This document shows positions 11,335 through 22,503 of a DNA stretch of 64,000 nt, in pieces. Under the pieces are notes generated by a model. The model made no database searches, had not been told where the DNA came from, and was given only the letters and a program-made list of their open reading frames with translations. Both the position numbers and the translations under genes were made by a program. The stretch lies in assembly GCA_038380435.1 (NCBI GenBank), contig JAWZYU010000013.1:9127901-9191900 (forward strand), given 5' to 3'. The DNA is from Ryuthela nishihirai. Taxonomy: Eukaryota; Arthropoda; Arachnida; Araneae; Heptathelidae. The stretch's first letter is position 1. Each line of letters opens with the position of its first letter.

Positions 11335-12367
11335 TTCAAATATACTATTAAAAATATAAAAATATTCTTAAACTTACTGATATTGAGTTTTCTTTAAATG
11401 TAATAGTTATGTAACCATCAACACTTCGAAAATTGTTTCTCATTCCTTCCCAAAGTTAAAGATACCCACTATTTATTGAGCGCCATAAGCAGTTTTTCTC
11501 CAAAACACATTTAGCTAAACGTAAATTATACAAGAGTTGCTTACCTAGCACACAATGCACCCATTTAAAACAAAGTCACTTACAGTGAATTTTTGGCTGC
11601 AATAAATTGTCATTTCCTTCTATTTTGGGGGAAATTTGAATGTAAGAAATTTTTTTATAACAAATTTGAAATGCTCCATTTATGAGTATAATGAAGTACA
11701 AAAATACGAATGCAGAATTCAGTGGAAGTTTTCTGATAGAAGCATATGGTAGGGAACTTTTTTTTTTCCATGCATCAGAAAACGCAACCAGATATACAGA
11801 AACTGCTGTTCATTGCTGCGGGCATACCACTTGCTCCTCTAATGACCCTGATTTAAGAAATGATGAAATTTCAATTCACATATCTCATTAACTTAAGTCA
11901 ACTCCTATGTAATAGACCACTTTATTTCATACAACTGTAGTCCAATAGATTTGAACGTAGTGAAGCATTGATCTTAAATGTCTCAAATACAAAAACTTTC
12001 AGGCACATAAGGGCATGTCAAGCTATCAGAATCCAGCAGTGATGAATTCATAACGGTCCTGTAGATATTATCCATACTTTTCTCTGTAAAGTGCGGAACT
12101 TTGCAATGTCCCAAGGAACATCCTACGATAACACTGATATAGCCAAGAATGTGGATTTCATTGAAAATTTCATAATTTGAAGCTCAGAAACAAAGCAATA
12201 TGCGTTAGATACTTGGTTGAGTAAGACAGTAGCATACCTGAAGCTTCCAATGGGTGAGGGGAAGTGGTTGAAATGTTTTAGTCTAAGGGGGAGAGGGTTG
12301 ATGGGCTTAAGTCTTTGATTTGTAAGGATTCCTTAACAAATATACGATTTTTCAAGCTCTGCCTTAT

Positions 12368-12751
12368 ATGTACTCCACTGGTGCAAGATATTTTTCTATT
12401 ATACAAGAGAATGGAAATATGATAATACGGAAATTGCGAGCAAAAAAACATGGCAAATATGGAAACAAGTTGTGGGAAGATATATTCGATAGGAAAATGC
12501 TAAAGAAACTGAAAGAGAAATCAACAACACCCGTTTTAACCCGATTCAGAATTCTGGTTTTGGATGACAAGTCAGCTCAGGAGCAGAAATTCCACAGAAC
12601 AGAGATAAAAATGCTATTGTCGGTTTGTGGAGTTACTTGTGAGGATAACATAAAAAATATATTAGAAGAATGGTGTACTCAAAAAATGTTCAATGAGGTA
12701 CGGTTTAATATGTTTGTGCCTAATGAGATTGGTGGGAGGGGGGCGGGATAA
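12368..12751 (+). CDS. Unidentified 127-codon ORF
   Basis: This is an open frame of 127 codons that is not recognised. The predicted product is basic and hydrophilic, with a lysine-rich stretch (KHGKYGNKLW, then KKLKEKS) and a more mixed C-terminal half containing two cysteine-bearing segments. There is no signal peptide or membrane segment. It could be a piece of an old transposon, an exon, or chance. Imperfect direct repeats about 460 bp apart (12300-12365 and 12755-12820) bracket it, which favours a mobile origin. No splice or start context decides the matter. Confidence 0.2.
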   Translation: MYSTGARYFSIIQENGNMIIRKLRAKKHGKYGNKLWEDIFDRKMLKKLKEKSTTPVLTRFRILVLDDKSAQEQKFHRTEIKMLLSVCGVTCEDNIKNILEEWCTQKMFNEVRFNMFVPNEIGGRGAG

Positions 12752-13184
12752 CATGCCAAGTCTCTGATTTACGGTATTTCCTTACAAAATAGGTTATTCA
12801 AGCCTTCAAGGGAAGGGGTTATAACCCCTCCTCACATCTTGGATACATCACTCTATTATTAGAGATGTGAACCTGTTGCCCATAAAGTATATTTGTCCAG
12901 TCTGCTGGGTTTTAGATGGGTATTAATACTTTTATGTGGTTGCGAACCAATACTGAATTTAAAATAATTACATGTTGATTCTGACAGAGAAACTAAGTGT
13001 TCTTCTAAAATACAATCAGCACTTGGAGATAGGAGATGTTTCGTTTGTAACAATAGTACCCAAAAACAAAGTTGCTCTATTTTAAAATATTTATGCTATT
13101 TCATGACATAAGATTTATCATGTGTTGGTCTGCTAAGGCCCCACTTCCATATTTGATGGCCATAAATTCTTAGATTTTGGACTA

Positions 13185-13573
13185 TTGGGTTGCTTTACCT
13201 CTGAACAGCACTTTTGTGCATGCAATGGGCTAATTGGTCAAGCCACAAAGGCTCAGAAGCTGCGTAGGGGACCCACTGGACAGGTGCTAGGACACTTATG
13301 GTAGCCTTTCATCAAGAACATCCAATGTGTTCTTCAATACATACAATGGTACGTAAGGATCTCCTGCACACAGGGCCATGTTTAACATCTTACTGGATAA
13401 ACATCAGCTTTTCAAAGCCCCTCAGTGTCTCTTTTGCTCACTGTGAGCAGGGTATATAGGATAGCTCACTGTGAGCAGGGATTTGTGAGGAATCTGAATG
13501 CAGGCATCGTTGCAACTCAAACCTGGGAACATCAGATTATGAGCCTGGAATGTTACCAACTGAGCCAAACTCA
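13185..13573 (-). mobile_element. SINE-A copy 3, full length, diverged
   Basis: Complete but old copy. The tail block TTGGGTTGCTTTACCTCTGA is at the left. The tRNA-like head is at the right, with a degraded B box (GGTTTGAGTTGC on the minus strand) and A box region. Internally there is a short duplicated segment, AGCTCACTGTGAGCAGGG-like, at about 13440-13480. Confidence 0.75.
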
Positions 13574-15029
13574 TTTTTTGGTATCTGCTCATCAAGTTAG
13601 CCTCGAATGTTTCTGCTACATAGACATAAAAAGATTTTGACTTTAAACAACACATTTTGTTATGGAGGTGCGAGAAACTTACGTTCAGTCAAAAGGGCCA
13701 TCATGTGATTAAGGATGTTTATAATTTTTCATAGTTTGGTTTATGTTGTTCCGCTGATTTTTCTTTCCTGTAGATGAACGTTCAAAGTACGTTTTGGCAG
13801 ATTATGGTTGAAAAAGCCATAGAGCTATACCTAGTTTAGCAATGGTAGTCTCAATATTTTAATATATATATATATACACAAATTCCTTATGGTATTGAAC
13901 ATTACAGTTAATATATATTTATTCTCATGGCGGGTCAAGCCAGTAAGATAAAGTGAGTCCATCTATCATACACCATCAGCCAATTAGAGCTGGCATGACA
14001 CTATATATTGTCCGCTCTCTGCTAATACAACAAAGAGAATTGTTATTGATAAGAAATGCTCTGGGAGAAGAAACTTCAGCAAGGCAACTATTAATGCCTT
14101 TTTCAAGGAGATAGTGCCACAATCTAATCCATATTCCCACCAATAATTCCCATATTGTCTCCCAACACTGAAGTTTGGGACTGAGCCATGCACTGGTGAG
14201 TTGGGTCGTTTAACCTCTGAGTGGCACTATTTTTGCACATAATGGGCTAAATGGCCAAGTCACAAGGGCCCCAAAGGCTCAGAGAAGGTTGAGGGAAGGG
14301 GAACAACTGGACAGCTGCTGGGAGAGAGATGGTAGCATCTCATCAAGTGTGTCCTTTAATGTGCACAGGGTATGGCTCTCCTGCATATAGGTCATGGCTT
14401 AACGTCCCATCAGATGAACAGCGGCCTTTTCAAGTCCATTGGTGTCCTCTACTGACCGTGATCAGGGTGAGAAGTTTTGTGGAATAAATCTCAACGCTAG
14501 TTCGGCTGGGACTCAAACCTGGGAACTACTGATTACGAGTACTGGTGAATACAGTACACTTGAACTTACTTTATTAATATTTTCCTTTCATTTGACAATA
14601 CAGAATGTATTTATAAAATTATGTTTATCATTTGCATTATTGTTCAAGTAATCCAATAAAACCCCTAATATGTTGATCGTAGGTAATATATTACGATTTC
14701 GTGAATGAATCTCCATAGGGACTATAATGGTGGTATATACTATAATGACCACATACAGCACTGATTCAGTTAGTGCTCCCATTTCCAGGAAAGCACAGAA
14801 AAGAAACTAGTTATTTATGTAACATATCATCATCATGCCATATACACAAACTGAAATCTTACTAGTATCAGATTTAAGTTATATCCAACTAGTTATTGCT
14901 TATGTCATCTATCTCCTCTTGCTGCCATTAACTATCTTCATCCATTTATATAGCTACGTTAAACATTTCAACAGCTGATGCTTAACTAACACTCCTATTA
15001 TCAATATTTACCCAGCTTGGTGTTATGAA
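13574..15029. other. Non-coding flanks of SINE-A copies
   Basis: Outside the SINE at 14200-14540 this stretch is A+T-rich and has no supported gene. A short AT microsatellite (TATATATATATATA) lies at about 13862. Short open frames cross the SINE boundary and are not conserved. Confidence 0.35.
14200..14540 (-). mobile_element. SINE-A copy 4, slightly 5'-truncated
   Basis: Nearly complete SINE-A lacking the first part of the tRNA head. It is flanked by an 8-bp target-site duplication ACTGGTGA (14192-14199 and 14541-14548). The B box GGTTTGAGTCC on the minus strand is recognisable. Confidence 0.8.
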
Positions 15030-15040
15030 ACATCTTAGGC

Positions 15041-15332
15041 TTTTGGGTTGTTTTACCTCTGAGCGGCACTTTTTTGCACACCATGGGCTAAATGGCCAGG
15101 TCACATGGCCCCCGAAGGCTCAGAGAAGGTTGGGGGAGGGGACCCACTGGAACAGCTGTTGGGAGACAGATGATAGCCTCCCGTCAAGGCCATCCAGCGT
15201 GTTCTTTAATGTGCACAGGGTATGTATGGCTCTCCCACACAAGGGGCCACGGCTTAACGTCCCATCCGACGGGCGGCGGCCTTTCCAAGCCCATTGGTGT
15301 CCCCTACTGACCGTGGGCAGGGCGGGGAATCC
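15041..15332 (-). mobile_element. SINE-A copy 5, lacking tRNA head
   Basis: This is a 5'-truncated SINE-A with well-preserved body. It is flanked by an 11-bp target-site duplication ACATCTTAGGC (15030-15040 and 15333-15343). The truncation point is just inside the body at the block GGGCAGGGCGGGGAAT. It sits at the boundary of the probable AKAP1 3' UTR. Confidence 0.85.
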
Positions 15333-15343
15333 ACATCTTAGGC

Positions 15344-17762
15344 AATTCTTTGGTTAATACCTTCGTCAAACTTTCTTGAATCATCACCATTATTCAGTGC
15401 AGCACTCCAATAACTGATATTTATCACCAAATCAACAGATAACGCTTAATCAGAATTACAGCTGATGAATCTACTGTAGTAAAAAAAACACATTAAATAT
15501 GGCTTTTCAGAACCACATATTATATTTTTTGTTAATTCCAATAATTATCTTCATATTTAAGATTATAAACATAAAATTGTTCAACACCATAATTCCTTTT
15601 CTTAAAAAAAAAAACATCTTTATGAATTATACAACTTTAGCAATGCTTATATTTTCAGCTTCTTAATTTTTCAAACTGGTAGTTAGATAATTATACCTGC
15701 TAGCACATTTCTTATGCCACATATTTAATAACATTTTTTACTTCACTGTGTACAATTAGGCATTATCAGTAAAACGACAATAGTTATTAAAAAAAAGTAA
15801 ATGAAATGTTAAAAATGAATCAGATAGTCTTCTTTCAATATTTCATATCTGCTCTTTGAAGTTATTATTGACAGCAGAAATAACCAATTGTTAAAAGTGA
15901 TATGCAAGCAAAAAAAAGTTTAATATTTCTCTTTCTATAAAACTATATTTTCAGCTTAGGTAAATAAAGATAAATGAACATCAATATCAACATTTTCTTA
16001 AACTGTAGAGGAAATAACATTTCTAAATAATTTTGAATTGACAAATTAATCTCACCAAATTTGGATTACTGCATATTGCACATAAAAATTCAGTAGATTT
16101 ATAGAACACTTATTGCATTCATAACACATCAAATACATTATTTAATTGTAGCAAACAAGAATAACAGTGTATAAAAAAACAAACATCAGATTTCAGTTAC
16201 AGCAACATATAAGTAACTTTTATGTTGCTGACTGTTGGTCATGGGCTTTTCAGGTAAAATGCCTGAAGACAGCAACTATATTATATTGCCAATCCTCTGC
16301 AAAGCAAATCCATTTTCAAGCCAATTAGAAGTAATGGCTTTTGGAGTCAAAATGGGTACTGAAAAGCTAAAAATAATTAAAATGGCTAGGTCCACCTAAA
16401 TTCTACTTTCTAACATTGAAAAGTTAATAGAGCTACTAATGAGGCTTGAAAAATTGGCTAACATTATCATTTAATTGAGAAAAAGAAATGCACTCACTTA
16501 GAAGACTTTGGGTAACAATAAAATTATCTACATAGTTCTCAACTCATCAAAAATCAAGCCTACTAACAAAAGAAAGCAAAATAAAGGAAATCAACCAGCA
16601 AATCCATCTGTAAAGTAATAAACTGGATGGATCCATTTCCTATATACTATGCTAAAAATAAGTGTCAGGAAAACAAAATAACTTAATTGAAAGAAATTTC
16701 TCCCCTAAATAATGTCAAGAATAGGTGTGATTTCTGCATACAGTTAAAATGCAAAAAGAGAAGCTAATTATTTCCGTTCTGACTGCAGAATTAAAAACAA
16801 TCACCTGACAGTCAATTATATACAATTGATATGTATTTCAAGCATCTTTTATAGTAATTTCTATGTCACACATATACTTTATTTTGTATTTAATCAAGTG
16901 AATATCTATTGTTAAAAAGTATTTATAATGATTGAAGAATTAAGATAGATAATTTAAATAGCATTACACATATATTCGAAAGCAACAGAAAACTCATGTT
17001 GAAAATAATTACTATAAACTGTACACAATATTGTTGAAGATATTTTGTTCAAAGTGACAATGTCTTAAAGAAATATTCTTGTTAATGCAAAGACAGAAAT
17101 ACAACAACCTTATTAACATACCGAAGCATTTGCTGAGTATGGAAATATATATATTTACGATTGTGAATCAATTACACTACATATAACAGAAAGCATTTCA
17201 CAGCTTAGAGTTTTTGTAATCAAGATTAGATTTCTGAAGTATTATGATCCTTACATTTATTTTAAATAATCTACAATCATGTTTAGTGAATTTTTTTATC
17301 TTAAAAATGTACATCACACTATCATTACCAAGACAATAATGAAACATAACAAATTTGTCTCAAAAATAGATTCTAGTCAAACCTATGTGACAATAATAGG
17401 CACTATTATAAGCGGTTTTTTTTTATTTTTATATAATATTTAACAGTTTTGAAGTTTATTATTTGAAACATAATGTAGCTATATACTATGGATTGAATAT
17501 TAATTCAAACATCTTGTAGCCTTTAAAAACAAAATGCTGGTTTATAGAAGATTTTTTAAATATTGTTATTAAAGTGACATGGTAATATCTGAATTTCATA
17601 ACGAACAAGACAAACTTTTTTTTTTGTATTGAACCTAAAATGAGTATACAAGGGAAAAGCATTTTATTAACAACAGTTAGAAAAAAAATTTGAGTAATAT
17701 TTCTCCCTCTTCTCCAATAATAACATTGGGAAGAAACAAAACCTACAATTCATCATATGATA
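15344..17762 (-). other. Probable long 3' UTR of AKAP1
   Basis: These 2.4 kb lie directly downstream of the AKAP1 stop codon on the minus strand. They are very A+T-rich, have no long ORF on either strand, and contain none of the transposon families that fill the rest of the window. The block ends at a SINE-A insertion (15041-15332). Several TTTATT hexamers (AATAAA on the minus strand) occur, so a polyadenylation site cannot be chosen by eye. Assignment as 3' UTR is an inference from position and lack of repeats. Confidence 0.4.
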
Positions 17763-17828
17763 TCATAGCTGGTGATCAGTCCATTTGGCAAAACCTCTAT
17801 TTACTAATTCCCGGTTGATGAATACAGT
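17763..17828 (-). CDS. AKAP1: AKAP1 terminal coding exon with stop codon
   Basis: The coding part is 21 codons plus TGA. It reads TVFINRELVNRGFAKW and then TDHQL-stop. The C-terminus of AKAP1 in animals is a VLINRxLVxRGLAxW motif followed within about ten residues by the stop, so the match is position-specific. The acceptor AG is at 17829-17830 (TATATTTCAG). The exon enters in phase 0, as the exon at 35174 requires. The intron between them is 17.3 kb and contains most of the mobile elements of the left half of the window. The five exons together give 591 nt, exactly 197 codons with the stop. Confidence 0.9.
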   Translation of the reverse strand, partial: TVFINRELVNRGFAKWTDHQL

Positions 17829-18580
17829 CTGAAATATAAAGGTGCATATGTAGTATATTCAATGTCATTAAAAAAAACTGTAAAGATGATTAATTTACAA
17901 ACATACAATGACATTTGATAAGGGCTAATAACAACAATGCGATTAGCATGTTCATTTGTGAAGCAAAGGAATCCATGTAGGTTTCCTTTGCTTCACAAAT
18001 CCATCTTAGGTTTGGATATTTGTGTTCTTTCTGCTGAAAATTTTCTTTTATTAAAAACTGTTTAACTATGGCGATACCAAATTTGGTTTTATTATTTAAT
18101 TGTTAATGATATGACTATCATGCCTTTGTGGAAAGTGGTTGCTTGAAAAGAAATGTTTATTTAGTAGCTCACAATTAACTAAATGTGCATATTTAGCATT
18201 AAAAGTTAACAGACAAAGTTCTGTAGAATTACTTTTTACTAGTACAAAACTGGTAAATAAAATAAAATTTGACAATTGCTTCCAATGTGAGAATATTTGA
18301 TATAGTAATAATCAATACTTTTATTATTTTACATTTTAATTGATTGGGTTTTGATTGGATTAAACAGGAAATAGAAGTGAAATTAACTTGTGTAATGATA
18401 AATTCTCTGTTTTGCATATTAACATTTGCAGTGTTAGAAAGAATTAGGATGAATTTCTATGTGTGATTAATGATAGTATAAATAATTTAGTATTGTTGTC
18501 TTAGAAACAAACATTTTAAATCTGAAAGTACAACATATAACTTGTCAAATTAAAAAAAAGATCTACATTTTAGCACAAAG
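17829..18580. other. 3' end of the last AKAP1 intron
   Basis: A+T-rich intronic sequence between the terminal exon acceptor and an old LINE relic. Apart from the hairpin at 17954-18000 nothing is recognised. Short frames (for example at 18229-18417, minus) have no family resemblance. Confidence 0.4.
17954..18000. repeat. Perfect 18-bp hairpin in last AKAP1 intron
   Basis: The arms ATTTGTGAAGCAAAGGAA (17954-17971) and its exact reverse complement (17983-18000) are separated by 11 nt. On the minus strand it lies 126-172 nt upstream of the acceptor of the terminal AKAP1 exon. Confidence 0.7.
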
Positions 18581-19254
18581 GGTTACAACAGTGTGATGCT
18601 TCTCCTTAAGAAAGATTTCATTTCCATGACTATTACCAATTCTATCCTTCCTTCAAAAACAATTCATGTTAGAATACATAAACACACATTTAATGCAGAG
18701 TTACTTGTAATTTACAGATCCCCTAGTATGTCAATACATTCAATAATGACTTGAATAAGTGGTTCAAAACTAATTCTAAGCTTAAAAATATCATAATAAT
18801 TGGTGACACAAACATAACTCATGGTCTGTTCATATACATTAGTGATTTCACTAGGAAAATATTTAGAAAAATTGATTAAAGCAGTCACGCATTGATCACA
18901 TTAATGCAAGATTGGAACAATTGGCAACTTCCACTGTAACTCTGAAAGCCAAATTTTCTTATCATTATCTGGTTGTCATGTTAGTACACAACAAATATTG
19001 CAACACTTCTACTAAAGAGGTACACAAAATTATTTATGAATCCTCTGGTATTATTAGGTACAGTGAAAGAAAAATCAAAGATTGTCTAAGCAAAATTAAT
19101 TGGCAGGACATCACAAGAGGTAAAACTGCTTCTAATTAGATCTATGAGACAACAGTCAATAATATCTGAAATGAAAATTCTTTCATTTCCAAAACTAAAC
19201 CATGTAAAAGGATGCATTAACTTTGGTCACTTAAGAAATAAAAATGTTAATTAA

Positions 19255-20753
19255 CCCCAGGGGTAGATGAAATTACTACGGAAATGCTTAGAGCTGGGAA
19301 TGTTTCGGTTACCACTTGGATGACTGAAATTCTGAATCTCTTTTACGATAAAGGCATGGTTCCTAAGGATTTTACCAGAGCTATTGTTATCCCTATTTTC
19401 AAAAAAGGTGATCGCAGTTCTTGTGATAACTATAGGGGTATCAGCCTACTCTCTGTTCCAGGTAAAGTTCTTTCCATGATTGTGCTTAATAGAATTAAGA
19501 ATCTGGTTGACAGGCAATTGCGTGATGAGCAATGTGGATTCAGAAGTGGTAGGGGATGTGTAGATCAGATATTTTCACTTAGGCAGATTCTTGAGAAATG
19601 TTTAGAGTTTCAGAAACCTTTGGTTGCTAGCTTTGTTGATTTCAAAAAGGCTTTCGACTCTGTTGATCGTCATAATTTGTGGTTGATTGTGAGATCATAT
19701 GGTATACCAGACAAGTTAGTTAACATTATGAAAGCTCTCTATAATAACACTGAGTCGTGTGTGAGAGTTGGTAAGGCTTGTAGCAATTGGTTTAGCATTA
19801 CTTCTGGTGTTCGACAAGGGTGCATTTTGTCTCCTTTTCTCTTTAGCTTGGTTATTGATTATGTTATGCGAAATTCACTTCAAGGGAAAGATTTTGGCCT
19901 TAAATGGGCTGGAGATACGAAAATTTCTGATTTAGATTATGCTGATGATTTAGCCCTTTTGGCAAATGATGTTGATGAGATGAACTCTTTCATTCGAGCT
20001 GTTGATGAGACTGGTAGTAGAGTAGGTTTGGTTATAAACAGAGAGAAAACTAAAGTGATGAAAATTGGTCAGGCAGGCTGTGATTCAGTTAATCTGAATG
20101 GTTGCAGTCTTGAGCAGGTGTCACAGTTTAATTATCTTGGGAGCTATGTAACAGATAATGGTGATGTGCGGCATGAGATTAACAGACGAATAGGGATTGC
20201 TGCTGGGACTTTTAAGAATCTATGGAGAGTGTGGAGAAATAGGCGTATACACCTAAAGACTAAAATTAGACTGTATAATAGTTTGGTTCTTTCTAGGGTT
20301 AGTTATGGTAGTGAAACTTGGACACTTTGTAAACAAGATAACAGGAAACTAGATGCTTTTGATTCCAGATGCTTACGCAGTATCTTGGGCATTAGGTGGT
20401 TCAACTTTGTAACTAATGATGAGATTAGGAAAAGGAGTTTGCAACCTCCTTTAAGCAGCATATTGTGCAGAGAGAGACTCCGTTGGTTTGGCCATGTTGC
20501 CCGTATGAATAATTATAGATTGGCGAATAGGGTTATGAACAGTGTGCCTAAAGGCCTCAGAAAGAAGGGGAGACCTAGGATGCGGTGGGCAGACAATGTC
20601 AAACAGGACCTTGTTAGAATTGGTGTGCAGTGGCCAGATGCAGTAGATGTAGCTCAGGATAGACTTGCTTGGAGAACTAAATTGCACGGTCTGGTTGGAC
20701 CTCCGTAGCCCATGGCTGCTTGAGGATGATGATGATGATGATGATGATGATGG
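19255..20753 (+). mobile_element. LINE-A copy 3, 5'-truncated, best preserved
   Basis: A 1.5 kb 3' portion of LINE-A inserted in the older LINE. It starts abruptly at the CCCCAGGGGTAGATG codons of the linker and ends in a nine-unit GAT/ATG tail (20724-20753). The whole reverse transcriptase and C-terminal module are open without stop or frameshift, so this is the youngest copy in the window. The endonuclease half is absent, so it cannot be autonomous. Confidence 0.9.
19284..20708 (+). CDS. LINE-A reverse transcriptase, open (474 codons)
   Basis: This encodes a reverse transcriptase that would copy LINE RNA at a nicked chromosomal target. Motifs in order: PIFKKGDRSSCDNYRG, GFRSGRGCVDQIFSL, FVDFKKAFDSVD (motif A, catalytic Asp), GVRQGCILSPFLF (motif B), LDYADDLALLA (motif C YADD), GLVINREKTKVM (motif D region), FNYLGSYV, RVSYGSETWTL, RCLRSILGIRW, RWFGHVARM and KGRPRMRWADNVKQDL. 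It ends at GLVGPP-stop close to the 3' tail, as RTE-like elements do. The first ATG is internal to the original ORF because of the truncation. Both strands are free of stops only in this frame. Confidence 0.85.
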   Translation: MLRAGNVSVTTWMTEILNLFYDKGMVPKDFTRAIVIPIFKKGDRSSCDNYRGISLLSVPGKVLSMIVLNRIKNLVDRQLRDEQCGFRSGRGCVDQIFSLRQILEKCLEFQKPLVASFVDFKKAFDSVDRHNLWLIVRSYGIPDKLVNIMKALYNNTESCVRVGKACSNWFSITSGVRQGCILSPFLFSLVIDYVMRNSLQGKDFGLKWAGDTKISDLDYADDLALLANDVDEMNSFIRAVDETGSRVGLVINREKTKVMKIGQAGCDSVNLNGCSLEQVSQFNYLGSYVTDNGDVRHEINRRIGIAAGTFKNLWRVWRNRRIHLKTKIRLYNSLVLSRVSYGSETWTLCKQDNRKLDAFDSRCLRSILGIRWFNFVTNDEIRKRSLQPPLSSILCRERLRWFGHVARMNNYRLANRVMNSVPKGLRKKGRPRMRWADNVKQDLVRIGVQWPDAVDVAQDRLAWRTKLHGLVGPP

Positions 20754-20951
20754 TTTTGGAATAAATATAAAACCAATAGAATCAGTGATAAACATAAAAA
20801 AAACTATATACACCTTAGGAATAAAGTTTCAGCTATTATCAGAAGTACTAAAAGGTGATTCTATTTAAATAAAATTCAGCTTGCTAACAATCATTCCAAA
20901 ACTGTATGGAATATTGTAAATTAAATTGATAATAAAAGAAAAAAGAATTCT

Positions 20952-21320
20952 ATGAATGAAATTATCTTAAAAAATATGAAATTACTAGGCACAAGTCAAA
21001 AAATTGCTAACAGCTTTAACAGTTATTTTGCCAACATTGTTCCCTTGTTACACACTCAAAATCTTACCCTTAATCAGCTGTTTCCTCACGATGCTTTAAA
21101 AAGTCATCAGCAAACAATCTGTTTTCCATTTATTACCAATACTGAGGTGTTTAAAATTATTAACTCTTTTAAAGTTAACAAATCACTGGGAATTGATAAC
21201 ATGCTATATTCAGATATAAAAAACAGTAACTCTATACTATCAGAAGAAATTGCAAGGCTGCTAAATATGATTTATACCTCCCATAAAATTCCTATTGCTT
21301 TCAAAACCTCTATATTGTGA
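20952..21320 (+). pseudogene. RT fingers fragment of Jockey/CR1-group LINE
   Basis: 122 open codons from the second segment of the old LINE. They include IANSFNSYFANI, a TNTEVFKIINSFKVNKS block and NMIYTSHKIPIAFK, all typical of the region just before and within RT motif 0/1. A TGA then interrupts what should be the PIYK motif, and further stops follow. It is a relic with no expected function. Confidence 0.65.
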
Positions 21321-22089
21321 CCTATCTACAAATATGGCAAGTAGGTCAAATGGCATAACTACAGACCTGTTGTTATCTCCCCCTCATTTGATAAAATTAT
21401 GGATAGACATGCTGATAAAATCTTAATTAGCTACCTTTCAAAGTGGAGTATTATTTTGAGAAAATAATAGTTTTCAGAAGGGTAAAAGTACCTTTGTACT
21501 TCTGGAAGACTTTGATGCTGAAATTATTCACAATCTGAATGAAGGTAAAACAGTAGATGCTTTACCTTCAATTTCATTTTTCTTTAAATTCAAAGAAACC
21601 AAAGGTCATGTACTTCTGAACACCATATCAACAAATCCACAAGACCTTTCCTATTTATTGTCATTCTCCATTGTGTCCATACTTTAAAAAACGAAAATTT
21701 AATATTTGCTTATGCAACTGTGATACTTTTGAAAGAGTTTCTAATTTTAATTACCTTGGGCACTTCTTAGATGAATTGTTCTGCTGAAAAACGAAACAAA
21801 AAACATCACCTACATCTGCAACAAAGTGCGACACCAATCCATTACCAATTCTCCTCTTACAACCTCCTATTGTAAAACTGCATATTAGACCAAGTTCTTA
21901 GTCTTTTCTTCTATTCATTTAAAGCATGTTTCAAAACCCAAACAAATATTTTGGGATGGTAAAGACTAAATATTTGACTGAAAATTATATTATGTTCTAA
22001 TATTTAATTATGACATTCTGTCCATATTAACAAAAATATATAAATAAATATATATTGTAATATATGTTGTAAGTATCTCAGTGTAATAA

Positions 22090-22290
22090 ATATAAATTAA
22101 CCCTCAAGCAGCTGCCTGCCAAACAGGTCTGACAGGAGCCTGTCAATATAAGCCATTGAGAAGATGTGTGAGGTAGGTGAGACATCAGCAGAAAGACAAC
22201 ACAAACATACATGCCTTACCCAGGATTGAACCCAGGCTCCATTAATTAGTAGTTAAGTGCACTAACCACACAGCTACCAGGACAGCTCTA
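22090..22290 (-). mobile_element. SINE-B copy 2
   Basis: Minus-strand SINE-B with degraded A box and B box (GGTTCAATCC on the minus strand) and a conserved GACAGGAGCC-type hairpin in the body. It is flanked by a 10-bp target-site duplication AGTGTAATAA (22080-22089 and 22291-22300). It is inserted in the 3' UTR region of the old LINE. Confidence 0.8.
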
Positions 22291-22503
22291 AGTGTAATAA
22301 GTTGCTTATTATCATTAATACTTATAATCTGCCATACTTTTGTTTCTCTTTGTATGTTCTGTGGATAAGCTACTCTTAGCTCCATGAATTTGATATTTGC
22401 TAAAAACTGTAATATTTAATAGATTTGTGCAGTATTAATAAAGATTATTATATATATAAATTATTATTTTGTTAAATAATGAAATAAACTTGACTTATTT
22501 AGT

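Larger units (their letters stand above)
9077..13184. other. Mostly unassigned A+T-rich stretch with a direct duplication
   Basis: No host gene is supported. The stretch contains the direct duplicate pair 9508-9751 and 11080-11334 and an unidentified 127-codon ORF (12368-12751), annotated separately. The rest is A+T-rich with only short frames. Sequences at 12300-12365 and 12755-12820 are imperfect direct repeats bracketing the ORF. Confidence 0.35.
18580..22079 (+). mobile_element. Old Jockey/CR1-group LINE relic, split by LINE-A
   Basis: This is a decayed non-LTR retrotransposon in two segments. Segment one (18580-19254) has endonuclease pieces: YRSPSMS, then IIIIGDTNI (equivalent to the GDxN motif), EQLATSTVTLKAKFSYHYL (the SDH region, with Asp lost) and a linker. 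Segment two (20754-22079) resumes with IANSFNSYFANI, then the RT fingers (NKSLGIDNM, PIYKYGK, NYRPVVISPSFDKIM) and a late RT block VSNFNYLGHF. Frameshifts and stops are frequent. The motif style fits the Jockey/CR1 group better than RTE. The interruption by a younger LINE-A at 19255-20753 leaves the two parts collinear. Confidence 0.75.

Noticed and set aside
11682..11891. 69-codon ORF with three cysteines (CCGHTTC)
   Set aside because: Too short and without a complete zinc motif or homologous context; likely chance.
20451..20813. Minus-strand open frame with a serine run
   Set aside because: It is the antisense of the LINE-A 3' end; the serine run is the GAT tail read backwards.
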